Assembly: GCF_002797355.1 (NCBI RefSeq) | Contig: NZ_KZ454939.1 | Coordinates: 435,828-499,827, forward strand | DNA from: Bacillus xiapuensis | Lineage (GTDB): Bacteria > Bacillota > Bacilli > Bacillales > Domibacillaceae | Reading direction: 5' to 3' | Length of the DNA stretch: 64,000 nt | In this document: positions 35,932-44,644 of the stretch, piece by piece | How positions within the stretch are numbered: the stretch's first letter is position 1 | Layout of the letters: every line of letters begins with the position of its first letter | Notes under the pieces: model-generated | Seen by the model: the letters and a program-made list of their open reading frames with translations, nothing else | Databases searched by the model: none | What the model was told of the DNA's origin: nothing | Translations under genes and position numbers: made by a program

Positions 35932-38229
35932 ATGGAGGATACAAGCTTTGCGATTCACCCTGACAGAGAAGAAGGAACAGAAGCGGCCACGTACCATGAT
36001 ATTGGCGATGTTGTGGAATGGAAGAAAGCGGAGCAGGGAGCTTTGTTTCACTGTGAAAATGGCTATGTGTTCGTGCAGTTTTACAGGGAAGACATCTTGC
36101 GCATCACGATGAATCCAAAGACGGTTCCTGTATTGGAACAAAGCTTGGCGATTGCTTCGGCAAAAGAACAAGCGGAAGTGGACATACAGTCATCTGGAGA
36201 GGGATTAATTATACAAACTGAAAAATTAACTGCCATCCTTTCGCTGTCGCCATTCAGGCTGAAAGTAACGGATGCCGCTGGCCGCTTGCTGTTAAAGGAA
36301 GAAGAGCGGGGGATGGCTTTCCGTCATGACGGAGAAGTGCGCTGCTTTAAAAAAATGGAAAAAGAAGACCATTTTTATGGGCTTGGTGAAAAAACAGGAT
36401 TTCTTGACAAACGCGGAGAGAAATTGACCATGTGGAACAGTGACGTTTTTGCGCCGCATAACCCGGAGACCGATGCCCTGTACCAGTCGGTTCCTTTCTT
36501 TATGACGATACGGGAGGGCAAGGCGCACGGTGTGTTTTTGGATAATACCTTCAAAACCATTTTTGACTTTAAGCGGGAGCAAGCGCGCTATTTTTTTTCA
36601 GCTGAAGGAGGAGAGCTGGATTATTATATTATGGCGGGACCTTCCCCAAAAGAAGTGATTGAGCAGTATTCATGGCTGACCGGCCGCATGGAATTGCCCC
36701 CTAAATGGGCGATTGGCTATCATCAATCACGCTATAGCTATAAAACGGCAGCAGAAGTTCGGGAACTTGTGGCCGCCTTTAAGGAAAAAGACATTCCGCT
36801 CGATGCCGTGTTTTTGGATATTCATTATATGGATGGATATCGCGTGTTTACATTTGATCAAGATCGCTTTCCGCGTCCTGAAGCATTGATTCAAGAATTA
36901 AGTGAAGAAGGTATTCACGTTGTGCCCATCGTGGATCCTGGAGTTAAGAAAGATCCGGAATCCCCTGTGTATATTGAAGGAATTCGCGGTGGGCACTTTT
37001 GTCAATATGCTGAAGGGGATCTTTACACCGGAGAGGTATGGCCGGGAATAAGTGTGTTTCCTGATTTCTTTCATGACAGTGTCCGCCAGTGGTGGGGAGA
37101 ACAGCATAAATTTTACACGGATATGGGCATTGAAGGCATTTGGAATGACATGAATGAGCCTGCAGTATTTAATGAAACAAAGACGATGGATTTAGAGGTT
37201 CTTCATAATTATGATGGAGAACTGAAAACGCATCGGGAGCTGCACAATGCATACGGCCTGTTTATGGGCATGGCAACTTATCAAGGGCTGAAACAGCAGT
37301 TAAACGGAAAGCGGCCCTTTCTATTAACGCGGGCAGGCTTTTCCGGGATTCAGCGTTATGCAGCGGTATGGACAGGAGATAACCGCAGCTTCTGGGAGCA
37401 TTTGCAAATGTCGATGCCGATGTGCATGAATCTCGGAATATCTGGCATTCCATTTTCTGGCGCTGATGTGGGAGGGTTTGCGCATGATGCTGCAGAAGAA
37501 TTGCTCGTTCGCTGGACGCAGCTTGGCGCGTTTATGCCGTACTTCCGAAATCATTCGAACTTGGGCACTGTCCGTCAAGAGCCATGGTCTTTTGGGGACA
37601 AAGCGGAGAGCATCATAAAGCAGTTTATTCAGCTGCGCTACCGCTGGCTGCCATATATTTATACGCTATTCAGGGAAGCCCACCAGACGGGAATGCCGGT
37701 GATGCGCGCACTTATTCTTGAGTATCCCGATGACATCCAAACGGTGAATTTATCGGATCAGTTTTTACTCGGAGAGCATGTGTTAGTAGCCCCTATCACC
37801 AAGCCGAATACGAGCCATCGCGCCGTATACTTGCCGGAAGGAGAGTGGTATGATTACTGGACGGATCAAAAAATGAGCGGCAAACGGCATATACTGGCCG
37901 AAGCTGAATGGGATCAGCTGCCGTTATTTATTAAGGAAGGCGCCATTCTTCCGCAAGCGGATACGTTTAAGCCGGCGGACCAATTAAGCATTCATATCTA
38001 TCCAGGGAATGAAGTTTCGGAGTTTCTCTTATACGATGACGATGGAGAAACATTCGCATATCAAAATGGCGATTATTTTGAATTGAACATTAAAGCATGG
38101 AAAAAAGGAAGCACAGCCTATATCGAAATTGACGAAAGACATAGCGGCTACACGCCTACTTGGAAGGACATTTCTATTAATGTGCATGGAGCGGTTGCCC
38201 GGATGGTCATTAACGGCAAGGAACAATGA
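35932..38229 (+). CDS. GH31 alpha-glucosidase
   Basis: 765 residues, cytoplasmic (no signal). N-terminal beta-sandwich (about 1-235), (beta/alpha)8 catalytic domain (about 245-590) with the nucleophile Asp in GIWNDMNEPAVF and the acid/base Asp in VWTGDNRSFWEHLQ, then C-terminal beta domains. DAVFLDIHYMDGYRVFTFD and GADVGGFAHDA are further GH31 hallmarks. Hydrolyses terminal alpha-glucosides such as maltose or isomaltose. ATG 35932 is 6 bp after AAGGAGG; an ATG six bases earlier touches the ribosome site. No sugar transporter is adjacent. Confidence 0.93.
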   Translation: MEDTSFAIHPDREEGTEAATYHDIGDVVEWKKAEQGALFHCENGYVFVQFYREDILRITMNPKTVPVLEQSLAIASAKEQAEVDIQSSGEGLIIQTEKLTAILSLSPFRLKVTDAAGRLLLKEEERGMAFRHDGEVRCFKKMEKEDHFYGLGEKTGFLDKRGEKLTMWNSDVFAPHNPETDALYQSVPFFMTIREGKAHGVFLDNTFKTIFDFKREQARYFFSAEGGELDYYIMAGPSPKEVIEQYSWLTGRMELPPKWAIGYHQSRYSYKTAAEVRELVAAFKEKDIPLDAVFLDIHYMDGYRVFTFDQDRFPRPEALIQELSEEGIHVVPIVDPGVKKDPESPVYIEGIRGGHFCQYAEGDLYTGEVWPGISVFPDFFHDSVRQWWGEQHKFYTDMGIEGIWNDMNEPAVFNETKTMDLEVLHNYDGELKTHRELHNAYGLFMGMATYQGLKQQLNGKRPFLLTRAGFSGIQRYAAVWTGDNRSFWEHLQMSMPMCMNLGISGIPFSGADVGGFAHDAAEELLVRWTQLGAFMPYFRNHSNLGTVRQEPWSFGDKAESIIKQFIQLRYRWLPYIYTLFREAHQTGMPVMRALILEYPDDIQTVNLSDQFLLGEHVLVAPITKPNTSHRAVYLPEGEWYDYWTDQKMSGKRHILAEAEWDQLPLFIKEGAILPQADTFKPADQLSIHIYPGNEVSEFLLYDDDGETFAYQNGDYFELNIKAWKKGSTAYIEIDERHSGYTPTWKDISINVHGAVARMVINGKEQ

Positions 38230-38350
38230 AATTAGCCAAGGAAAACATCAGTCAACTGCCAAATGCCCGCGTCCTCTGCATTAAGCTTCGGTTTAATTTG
38301 GAAGTTTTTTTCAATCGGACGGAAGAACGGGATGATGAGCATCTTTATTA

Positions 38351-38406
38351 AAGAGAGTGCAGATAAAGGCGCTTTGGACTTTGTCTGCACTCTGGTCACT
38401 ATAATG
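38351..38406 (-). terminator. Terminator of the DASS transporter gene
   Basis: AGAGTGCAGA (38354) and TCTGCACTCT (38394-38403) with a 30-nt loop. Minus strand continues CTTTAATAAAG. Lies 24 bp after the transporter stop. Confidence 0.6.
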
Positions 38407-38427
38407 GTTCCGCGAAATAAAGCATTT

Positions 38428-39900
38428 TTATAATAACCCAATCCATTTCCAGTACGTCATGCTAAAGAGCATAATGAGCAAGAAAGCGGCAATCGTGATA
38501 GGAATTCCTGATTTCAGAAAGTCTTTAACAGAAAAGGCGCCCGTGCCGTAGGCCAGCATATTTTGCGGGGCACTGACGGGAAGCAGGAATCCGAAGCTGA
38601 TAACAAATTGCTGAATGAGCACAAATCCGGGTTCATTAACAGGGACGTTCAATGTGGATACAAGGGCGATCACGATTGGAATTAACGCAGAAGCTAAACT
38701 GGTGGCGCTGGCGAATCCCAGATGAATCAATATATTAAATAAAGTTAATAAAGCGATGACACTTAATAAAGGCATGGATTCTAATCCGAGCTTACCGAAT
38801 ACTTGATCAGACAGCCAGGTGGCGCCTTCTGTTTTCAGAAGCACACTGCCGAGTGATATGCCGACAGCAAAGACAATGATCGTTCCCCATGGAATCTCCT
38901 TTTCTGCAGTCTTCCAATTAAATACGCCAATCTTTGGTGTGAGTAATAGGGCGACGGCCACCAATGTAACCGTAGAATTATCAAAGGGATGCAGGACTTT
39001 TTCGGTTGACCAGAAAAACAATAAGGCAAGAGAAATTAATATCAGCCGTTTTTCTTCCGCTTTTAACGGTCCGAGTTCCCGCAGCTGTTTTTCTACTAAT
39101 TCATGTCCGCCGGTGATTTCATTTGTTTCCGGACGAATGGCGCGAATCATAATGAAATAGAGCAAAATGGACATGATGATAGCCCATGGACCGGCATATA
39201 GAAACCACTCGCCCCAAGAAACGTTTTTTCCGAAAGCTTGATCCATGAAATCTAAGGCAATCATATTTTGGGCAGCGGCTGTTTTGATGCCGACATTCCA
39301 AATCGACACGGCCTGTACCGAGGTGATCACGAGCAATGCCGCCAGGCGGCTTTCTTTAGACAGTCCGAAAGCGGCGACCATACCGAGCAAAATCGGGACG
39401 ACAGCTCCGGCACGCGCGGTTGCACTAGGGACGAAAAAGGCCAGCATGATGCTGACAAGAATGGCGCCGATGACAATATGATTTGTTTTGGATCCCACTT
39501 TGGATAACACGAGCAGGGCCAGACGCTTATGAAAATGGGTTACTTGCATGGCAGCAGCAAGAAAAAGCGCGGCAGCGACAAGGGCCACAGCGGGAGAGCT
39601 GAATCCGCTTAAAGCAAGTTTGAGCGCTTCCTTAGTGCCAAGCGGAGCCGAGGGATCTTCTGTGCCCGGCGCCAGCCCCAGCAAAATCGCGATCAGCCCG
39701 ACAATCATAAAAGCACTCACAGAGTAGGATACGGCCTCTGTTACCCAAAGAATGACAGCGAAAGCTAGAATGGCGAGGGCTCTTTGCCCGGCTTCAGGCA
39801 AGTTCTCTGGCGTGGGAAGGAGTAAAATGACGATTAAAGCAAAAGAAGCAAGACCCATCCAGAGCCCGTTCAAATTTTTTCTTTGAAGCGATTTCTTCAT
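38428..39900 (-). CDS. DASS/SLC13 anion:sodium symporter
   Basis: 490 residues and about 12 membrane helices. The duplicated DASS architecture shows FFVPSATARAGAVVPILLGMVAAFG in the first half and LGFASATSLASALIPIVIALV in the second, corresponding to the two substrate hairpins. Family members import di- or tricarboxylates, sulfate or related anions; the exact anion cannot be told, though the dct and dcu genes in this window suggest a dicarboxylate-rich lifestyle. ATG 39900 is 8 bp after AAAGGAG. It is the last ordinary gene before the mobile island. Confidence 0.88.
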   Translation of the reverse strand: MKKSLQRKNLNGLWMGLASFALIVILLLPTPENLPEAGQRALAILAFAVILWVTEAVSYSVSAFMIVGLIAILLGLAPGTEDPSAPLGTKEALKLALSGFSSPAVALVAAALFLAAAMQVTHFHKRLALLVLSKVGSKTNHIVIGAILVSIMLAFFVPSATARAGAVVPILLGMVAAFGLSKESRLAALLVITSVQAVSIWNVGIKTAAAQNMIALDFMDQAFGKNVSWGEWFLYAGPWAIIMSILLYFIMIRAIRPETNEITGGHELVEKQLRELGPLKAEEKRLILISLALLFFWSTEKVLHPFDNSTVTLVAVALLLTPKIGVFNWKTAEKEIPWGTIIVFAVGISLGSVLLKTEGATWLSDQVFGKLGLESMPLLSVIALLTLFNILIHLGFASATSLASALIPIVIALVSTLNVPVNEPGFVLIQQFVISFGFLLPVSAPQNMLAYGTGAFSVKDFLKSGIPITIAAFLLIMLFSMTYWKWIGLL

Positions 39901-40019
39901 AAGGCTCATCTCCTTTTTTATATACTACTAGTACTATAGACTTATGTCTGGAAGAAAAACGGATCGTGAGCAGCGTTCAATATTTAATTGGAAACATTTA
40001 AATATTTTGTTGAACTTTA

Positions 40020-40731
40020 GGTCCATCAACAAAAGTCGGTGGTGACGAAATCAGCGCTCAGTTTCCAAATGAAGAAGTAGGAAAAAATAGGCATTATTAC
40101 GGTACCCAAACCGCGTCTTTTGATGAGTTTGAATTTATTGTTAGTCCCCTCCATGATCCCGTTGGAAAGCGGTGAAATGATTGCATCCAGTAACGCTTCT
40201 TCATGTGCAATCAAGGTTTTTGCTACCTTTGAAATCGCCCCACAATCATGAAATGGATACGGTTTGAACCATTCATTTAATCGTCTTTCCGCTTGTCGTC
40301 TCGTACTAGACTTGAGGACGTAACGCATGTGCTGTAAAGATTGATCAAGATGCTTCACTGGCTCATCTTTCTGGCACCACTGGGTAACGAAACCTCTTTC
40401 TTCTTCGGTTACATTCCTCGGACGACGAGTCAGACAACGGTCGATGAAACGCACGTGGTGATGCTTTTTCGCTTCACTTACGTAACGTCTGCTCCGCAAA
40501 GCTTCGGTGAAAAATTGAATCGAATCAAAGCGATCAAGGACATGAATTCGCCTTCACCATGGCCGGGGCAAAATCACTAACCACCGTTTGAATCTTGGAG
40601 GACAAAGCGAAAACTCCTATCGTGACTTGTCTGAATAACAATTACGATACGTGAGTTTTCGCTTTTTTCATAGTATTTTGTGTCGAGTTATTCAGTTTTT
40701 TAGAGTCAACCCTAGGTTACGGTGATGAACC
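40020..40731 (-). mobile_element. Internally deleted ISL3-family element, copy 1
   Basis: 712 bp, from GGTCCATCAAC (40020) to GGTGATGAACC (40731), which are the imperfect inverted ends. It keeps the C-terminal part of an ISL3 transposase and lacks the N-terminal half. Just inside the right end is a long stem-loop, GCGAAAACTC..GAGTTTTCGC with inner ATCGT/ACGAT. An inverted copy of the same length and deletion lies at 46389-47100. No 8-bp target duplication is visible (left flank GAACTTTA, right flank TAATATAG region). Confidence 0.8.
40026..40584 (-). pseudogene. ISL3 transposase C-terminal remnant (copy 1)
   Basis: Reading from GTG at 40584: VVSDFAPAMVKAN, then a frameshift into LDRFDSIQFFTEALRSRRYVSEAKKHHHV.., on to LSNGIMEGTNNKFKLIKRRG. 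SDFAPAM and the LDRF segment carry DDE residues of ISL3 transposases, and SNGIMEGTNNKFK is the conserved Glu block. A second frameshift after KRRG destroys the usual end (RRGFGYRN..). The first frameshift is shared with copy 2; the second is private. Confidence 0.8.
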
Positions 40732-40934
40732 ATAATATAGTTATAAATAATTTGAATCGAACTTCTGGAAACGTCTTGTATCTGCCGGACTTTTTTTAAT
40801 CCAACTCCCCATTTGACTTCTTTTCGTATTTCTGCAAGAATCTCTTCTTCTAGGCACTTGACGATTTCATCTGGGAATAACTCTATCCGTAACACTTGTA
40901 AGGAGGCTTCCCCTTCCCAACTACGCAATATCAT
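40692..40934 (-). pseudogene. Host ORF cut by ISL3 copy 1
   Basis: 80 codons from ATG 40934. The first ~68 residues (..RKEVKWGVGLKKVRQIQDVSRSSIQII..) are a helix-rich charged protein with a possible helix-turn-helix; the last 12 residues and the stop are encoded by the ISL3 end, so the original protein was longer. I do not recognise the family. A GAGG lies 13 bp before the ATG. Confidence 0.45.
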
Positions 40935-40958
40935 AAATCCCAGTCCTCAAATCCTCAA

Positions 40959-40988
40959 TATGGAAATATATATAAATATATTTCCATA
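40959..40988. promoter_or_regulatory. AT-rich perfect inverted repeat
   Basis: ATGGAAATATAT-ATAA-ATATATTTCCAT, 12-bp arms, between the cut ORF and the promoter of the secreted-protein genes. It could be an operator or a bidirectional terminator; it lies just upstream of the -35 region at about 40990. Confidence 0.45.
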
Positions 40989-41013
40989 AAGTCTTTTAAT
41001 ATCCATATTTTGG

Positions 41014-41022
41014 TGTTATAAT
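41014..41022 (+). promoter_or_regulatory. Extended -10 promoter of the secreted-protein pair
   Basis: TGT-TATAAT at 41014-41022 with a poor -35. The start point would be near 41029, leaving a leader of about 130 nt before the first gene, which carries AAGGAG 6 bp before its ATG. Confidence 0.45.
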
Positions 41023-41161
41023 TAAATCAATCTTTAGCGCTGAAGAAAATAGATAGTATTTTAATAGAATCTTAGATGGCTAATTTTAACTTGCAAAATG
41101 TATTTGGTCATGTTTTAAGTATTTCTAAATTTGAACCTAATTAAAACATAAGGAGAAAAAA

Positions 41162-41794
41162 ATGAAAAAAATTCTATTCTTGTTCATGTTTAGTATTGGG
41201 ATTCTATTTTCTATGAGCAATAATGAAGTACTCGCTACTGAATCGAATAATTACCCTACCGATACAGATATTAAGGTACTAAATCAAGAATTAGAACAAT
41301 TAGTGGAAGAAGTGAATGAGAGATTAGCTAAGGGTGAGAAAAATATTGAAACATCTTCAAAAAACCTAAAAATAGGTTTTAAGCAAGATGAGTTGATTAA
41401 TCCGTATTCTTTCTCTCAAAGTAAAAATTTAAACTCTATGGCTGCAAAAGGAAGTTCAATAGGTTCAAAAACATATCAAGCATATGTGGCAAATACCAAA
41501 GGTTTTAATTTTAGACATGCGGTACATGGTACTTTTTCATGGAAGGGAAATTATTTAACTGCTGTTACAGGAGATGAAGATTTATCTGGAAAGATGTATT
41601 CAAGATCAGCAACTACAAAGGTTCAAGGAGTAGATGGAACAATTGGCAGAAATGCAAAAATAGGAAGAGTAACAAGTAAAGGGACATTTACAGCATTGAA
41701 ATATGTACCGATTTCATATTATACAACACTTGTTGTTGATGTTTACGCTCCAACAAAAAGCTATCGAATTATAACTGCTAAAATTACTAATTAA
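41162..41794 (+). CDS. Secreted protein of unknown function 1
   Basis: 210 residues. A typical Sec signal peptide (KKILFLFMFSIGILFSMSNNEVLA, cleavage probably after LATES region), then a charged helical segment (about 35-70, DIKVLNQELEQLVEEVNERLAKGEKNI), then a Ser/Thr/Gly-rich beta-type domain (about 95-210, GSKTYQAYVANTKGFNFRHAVHGTFSWKGNYL..). No Cys in the mature part, no catalytic motif I can name, no anchor. Strongly AT-rich compared with the flanking chromosome. It is followed 23 bp later by a second secreted gene on the same strand. The short mature size, no anchor and mobile setting would suit a secreted toxin, bacteriocin or competition factor, but no homology supports that. Confidence 0.7.
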   Translation: MKKILFLFMFSIGILFSMSNNEVLATESNNYPTDTDIKVLNQELEQLVEEVNERLAKGEKNIETSSKNLKIGFKQDELINPYSFSQSKNLNSMAAKGSSIGSKTYQAYVANTKGFNFRHAVHGTFSWKGNYLTAVTGDEDLSGKMYSRSATTKVQGVDGTIGRNAKIGRVTSKGTFTALKYVPISYYTTLVVDVYAPTKSYRIITAKITN

Positions 41795-41817
41795 TTAAAA
41801 ATAAAGAGGTGAGAAAA

Positions 41818-42267
41818 GTGGTTATAAATAATTTAATGAAATTTTCTACAGTACTACTAACGTTGATCTTAGCATTTGTACTGAGTTCTAATTCAGCATT
41901 AGCGAGTGTTCACATTACAAATTTTAGTGGTACTACAAAAGCTAGTACAAATTCAGCTCCTAAAAACTATCATCATTTTTATTCAAGTAAAAAAACAATA
42001 AACGTAAAGTTTAAAGTTAATAAGTTTGTTAAAACACACAAAAATAAAAGAGTTTATATTCAAGTGCAAAAAGATAATGGACTTTGGTGGTCAACAAAAA
42101 CTACTAAATCAGTAACAAATACAAGACAGATCAGTTTTAATGTTGATGGTGGAACTGGCGACTATAGGATTGTAGTTTACGATGCCCCAGAGCGTACCGG
42201 TTGGGATAAACCACCACTTTATTACGCAAAATCAACCCAATATTCAGGTGCAGTAAAAGGACTTTAA
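41818..42267 (+). CDS. Secreted protein of unknown function 2
   Basis: 149 residues from GTG 41818 (AGAGG 8 bp upstream; a GTG nine bases earlier overlaps the ribosome site). Signal peptide LMKFSTVLLTLILAFVLSSNSALA, cleaved before SVHITNF. The mature ~120 residues are Lys/Thr-rich and beta-like (KKTINVKFKVNKF..RVYIQVQKDNGLWWSTKTTK..GGTGDYRIVVYDAP), no Cys, predicted basic. It forms a two-gene operon with the preceding secreted protein. Family not recognised. Confidence 0.7.
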   Translation: MVINNLMKFSTVLLTLILAFVLSSNSALASVHITNFSGTTKASTNSAPKNYHHFYSSKKTINVKFKVNKFVKTHKNKRVYIQVQKDNGLWWSTKTTKSVTNTRQISFNVDGGTGDYRIVVYDAPERTGWDKPPLYYAKSTQYSGAVKGL

Positions 42268-42306
42268 TTACAAAAAAGACTGAGAATGGCCGAAAAGATG
42301 ATCAAA

Positions 42307-43538
42307 AACACGCGTGTTGATTACCCGAATTTATACAGATTTCTCCTGTCGTCATCAAAATAGTGATACAGAAATAAGACCAGCTGATCCCACCACGGCA
42401 AGGGTAACGAGCCGGTCAAAAGCTACCAACGACAGGTTTGTTTGAGAAATAGAAGATTTTGTCTGTTTATATAACCAATGAAGCAAAACGTAAGCAATTA
42501 ATGCGGAAAAAAGCTGGTTGAACACCGAATTTTCGGTCGTGCCAAATAAAACAGGCACATTTAAATTTTGCTTGATCCAGCGAAAAAAGGTTTCGATGGC
42601 ACAGCGTGCTTTATACATGCCCGCGATTTCTTCTGCCGACAGGTGAAGTAAGCTGGTCACGACGCGAACTTCTCGTCCTTCGTTATCCTTAAAAAAACAC
42701 CACTCGAAGGCGCTTTTTGGACCGAGATTGGACAGAGCCAAGCAGACAAGTGATGTCGCGTGTCACGTTTGAGTCCTTTTATGGAAAACGTTGTAAGAAT
42801 TTCACACGAGATCACTCTACGTTTTCTTTCATCCGGATGACGAAATCTTGTCGTCCTTCGAGAAAGCGATCGATTCGTTGAATTTTAATATAAGCACGGT
42901 CATCTACTAAAATGAATCGAGAGTCGGCAAGGTGTTCACCGATCGGTCCATCGTGTGTCAAACCCGTCGATTCAACGACTTTCAAAGGCAGCTAAAACTC
43001 ACATGAAGCTTAATACCTGAGCGTTCGCCGTGATACACCACCCAAGGAAGCCGCGTTTTTCCGACAGTGATCCTAGTAGAATTCACAAGAAGCAGGTGCT
43101 TAGGCATCGTCAACGTTCGACGAGTCGCTCGATTACATTTGCCAACGATTAAATGAAATACTTCCTTCATTAATTCGTCATTCAGCTGGCCCATCTTTTT
43201 AGACAGAGTAGAATCGTTCACATCGACAAGCCTGACCGATGATCCGACATCCGCGCAATAGCGCAAACTTTTCCATTCACAGGCAACAGCCATCACAAGG
43301 TACTGGATCAACGTTTTCACAGCCAATTTTCGTGCGGTATCTTCATAACCAACGAGTTCAATCAATGGTTTTAGCTCTTCATCGGAAATAAACTTTTGAA
43401 TCAAGTTCGGGAACAGGGTATTCTGTTTAATAGAGGACACCTCTTCTCGTGAATGTTTGGTAGCCCATCCATTTTACAAGAAGGTGTCCCTTTTTGTCGT
43501 CTTTTTATGAAAGATTGTTGATAATCAACATGCGTGTT
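42307..43538 (-). mobile_element. Decayed IS4-family element
   Basis: 1232 bp bounded by AACACGCGTGTTGATTA (42307) and TAATCAACATGCGTGTT (43522-43538), inverted ends with one mismatch. It contains a broken transposase on the minus strand. No clear target duplication. It inserted downstream of the secreted-protein pair. Confidence 0.75.
42355..43440 (-). pseudogene. IS4-type transposase, multiply broken
   Basis: N-terminal part (43440-42982): DVNDSTLSKKMGQLNDELM and LLVNSTRITVGKTRLPWVVYHGERSGIKLHV are typical of the IS4Bsu1-like group, but the first catalytic Asp (LLVDST) is Asn here. Then a frameshift at HVSFSCL, VESTGLTHDGPIGEHLADSRFILVDDRAYIKIQRIDRFLEGRQDFVIRMKENVE in another frame, two in-frame stops, and the C-terminal part (42741-42355) with the Glu region MYKARCAIETFFRWIKQNLNV. 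Confidence 0.8.
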
Positions 43539-43589
43539 AATACATAAAACCTAACTAGAATTACGAGAACCCTACCTTTTAATTTTATA

Positions 43590-43617
43590 TTACAAAATTA
43601 GGGGGGTATGTTATAAT
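43590..43617 (+). promoter_or_regulatory. Promoter of the small membrane peptide gene
   Basis: TGT-TATAAT near 43609-43617 with ATTACA 17 bp upstream as a possible -35. About 190 bp before the ORF. Confidence 0.35.
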
Positions 43618-43804
43618 TTCCTTGTTATAAAGTTTTGTTCCTTTTAGCATAAAGGAAAATTGATTTAACGCATAGTTTAGATGAAATTTCAAAAGTACAT
43701 GCTAACGTGGTGTCATAACATTGATATAAGAAAATAATATATTGTTTTATATTATAATTTTTTAAAATTTGAAATACTACAACTAAAAAAAAGGGGGGTA
43801 AAAA

Positions 43805-43960
43805 TTGGAATTTATTATGATTGTATTTGTTTTCTTAATTTTGATTGGCATTAGTGTAATCATGAATATACTACTTAAGACAACTAAAAAAAGAGATTGG
43901 GCTATATCTTTATTATTAAGTATCTTTGTATCAATTATAATTGTGGCAATTTTAAGGTGA
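43805..43960 (+). CDS. 51-residue two-helix membrane peptide, unknown
   Basis: TTG 43805 to TGA 43960. AAGGGGGGT lies 6 bp upstream, an excellent ribosome site in an otherwise AT-rich stretch. The product has two hydrophobic helices (about 3-21 and 33-50) joined by a basic turn LLKTTKKRDW, N-in/C-in hairpin topology likely. It lies inside the mobile island, between the IS4 and IS150-type elements. Such peptides can be immunity proteins, holin-like or toxin peptides; nothing decides between them. Confidence 0.55.
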   Translation: MEFIMIVFVFLILIGISVIMNILLKTTKKRDWAISLLLSIFVSIIIVAILR

Positions 43961-44074
43961 AATGACTTAAATTTTCTGAAAATAAAAAATATCGTTAAAG
44001 AAGAAAAGAAAAAGAGTGGTTTTGAAGTGCACCCCAAAAGTTAGAGTCAAACTCTAACTTTTGGGGGTGTTTTT

Positions 44075-44644
44075 ATGGCCAAATATAGTGAGAAATTTAA
44101 AATAAAGCTTGTTACCGAGTATTTGGATGGGCATCTTGGATATAAATCATTGGCGAAGAAATACAATATGCCCTCTCAAACACCATTACAAGATTGGGTA
44201 AGAGCTTATAAAACACAAGGGATGGAGGGGTTAAAAAGAAGAATTAAGAAGGAAGTACCTCCTGTTCAATTTAAATTAGATACGATACAATTTATGTTAA
44301 AAACAGGTGCTTCTTATCAGGAAACCGCTGAACAGTTTAGTTTAAATAATCCTTCATTAATTTACCGCTGGATGAAAGTATTTAATGAACAAGGACTAGA
44401 AGGCCTAAAAACAAAACCAAAGGGGCGACCTTCTATGTCTAAGAAAGCCAATACCAATAAACAAACGAAAAAGGTAGAAAAAAAATTAACACGTGAAGCA
44501 GAGTTAGAACGTGTGAATGAACTACTGAGATTAGAAAATGCGTACTTAAAAAAGCTGCGAGCTTTTCGGGAAAATCCGAATGTCTTGCTCGAAAAGCACA
44601 AGCAAAATTGGCATTCGAACTCAAAGAAGAAGGAGTCCGATTAA
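44075..44644 (+). CDS. IS150-type transposase OrfA
   Basis: 189 residues. Two N-terminal helix-turn-helix units (SEKFKIKLVTEYLDGHLGYKSLAKKYNMP.., TGASYQETAEQFSLNNPSLIYRWMKVF), a Lys-rich linker and a leucine-zipper (LERVNELLRLENAYLKKL). The heptamer A-AAA-AAG at 44548-44554 is in phase for -1 slippage into the orfB frame, which is open from there, giving an OrfAB fusion that is the active transposase in this family. Confidence 0.88.
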   Translation: MAKYSEKFKIKLVTEYLDGHLGYKSLAKKYNMPSQTPLQDWVRAYKTQGMEGLKRRIKKEVPPVQFKLDTIQFMLKTGASYQETAEQFSLNNPSLIYRWMKVFNEQGLEGLKTKPKGRPSMSKKANTNKQTKKVEKKLTREAELERVNELLRLENAYLKKLRAFRENPNVLLEKHKQNWHSNSKKKESD

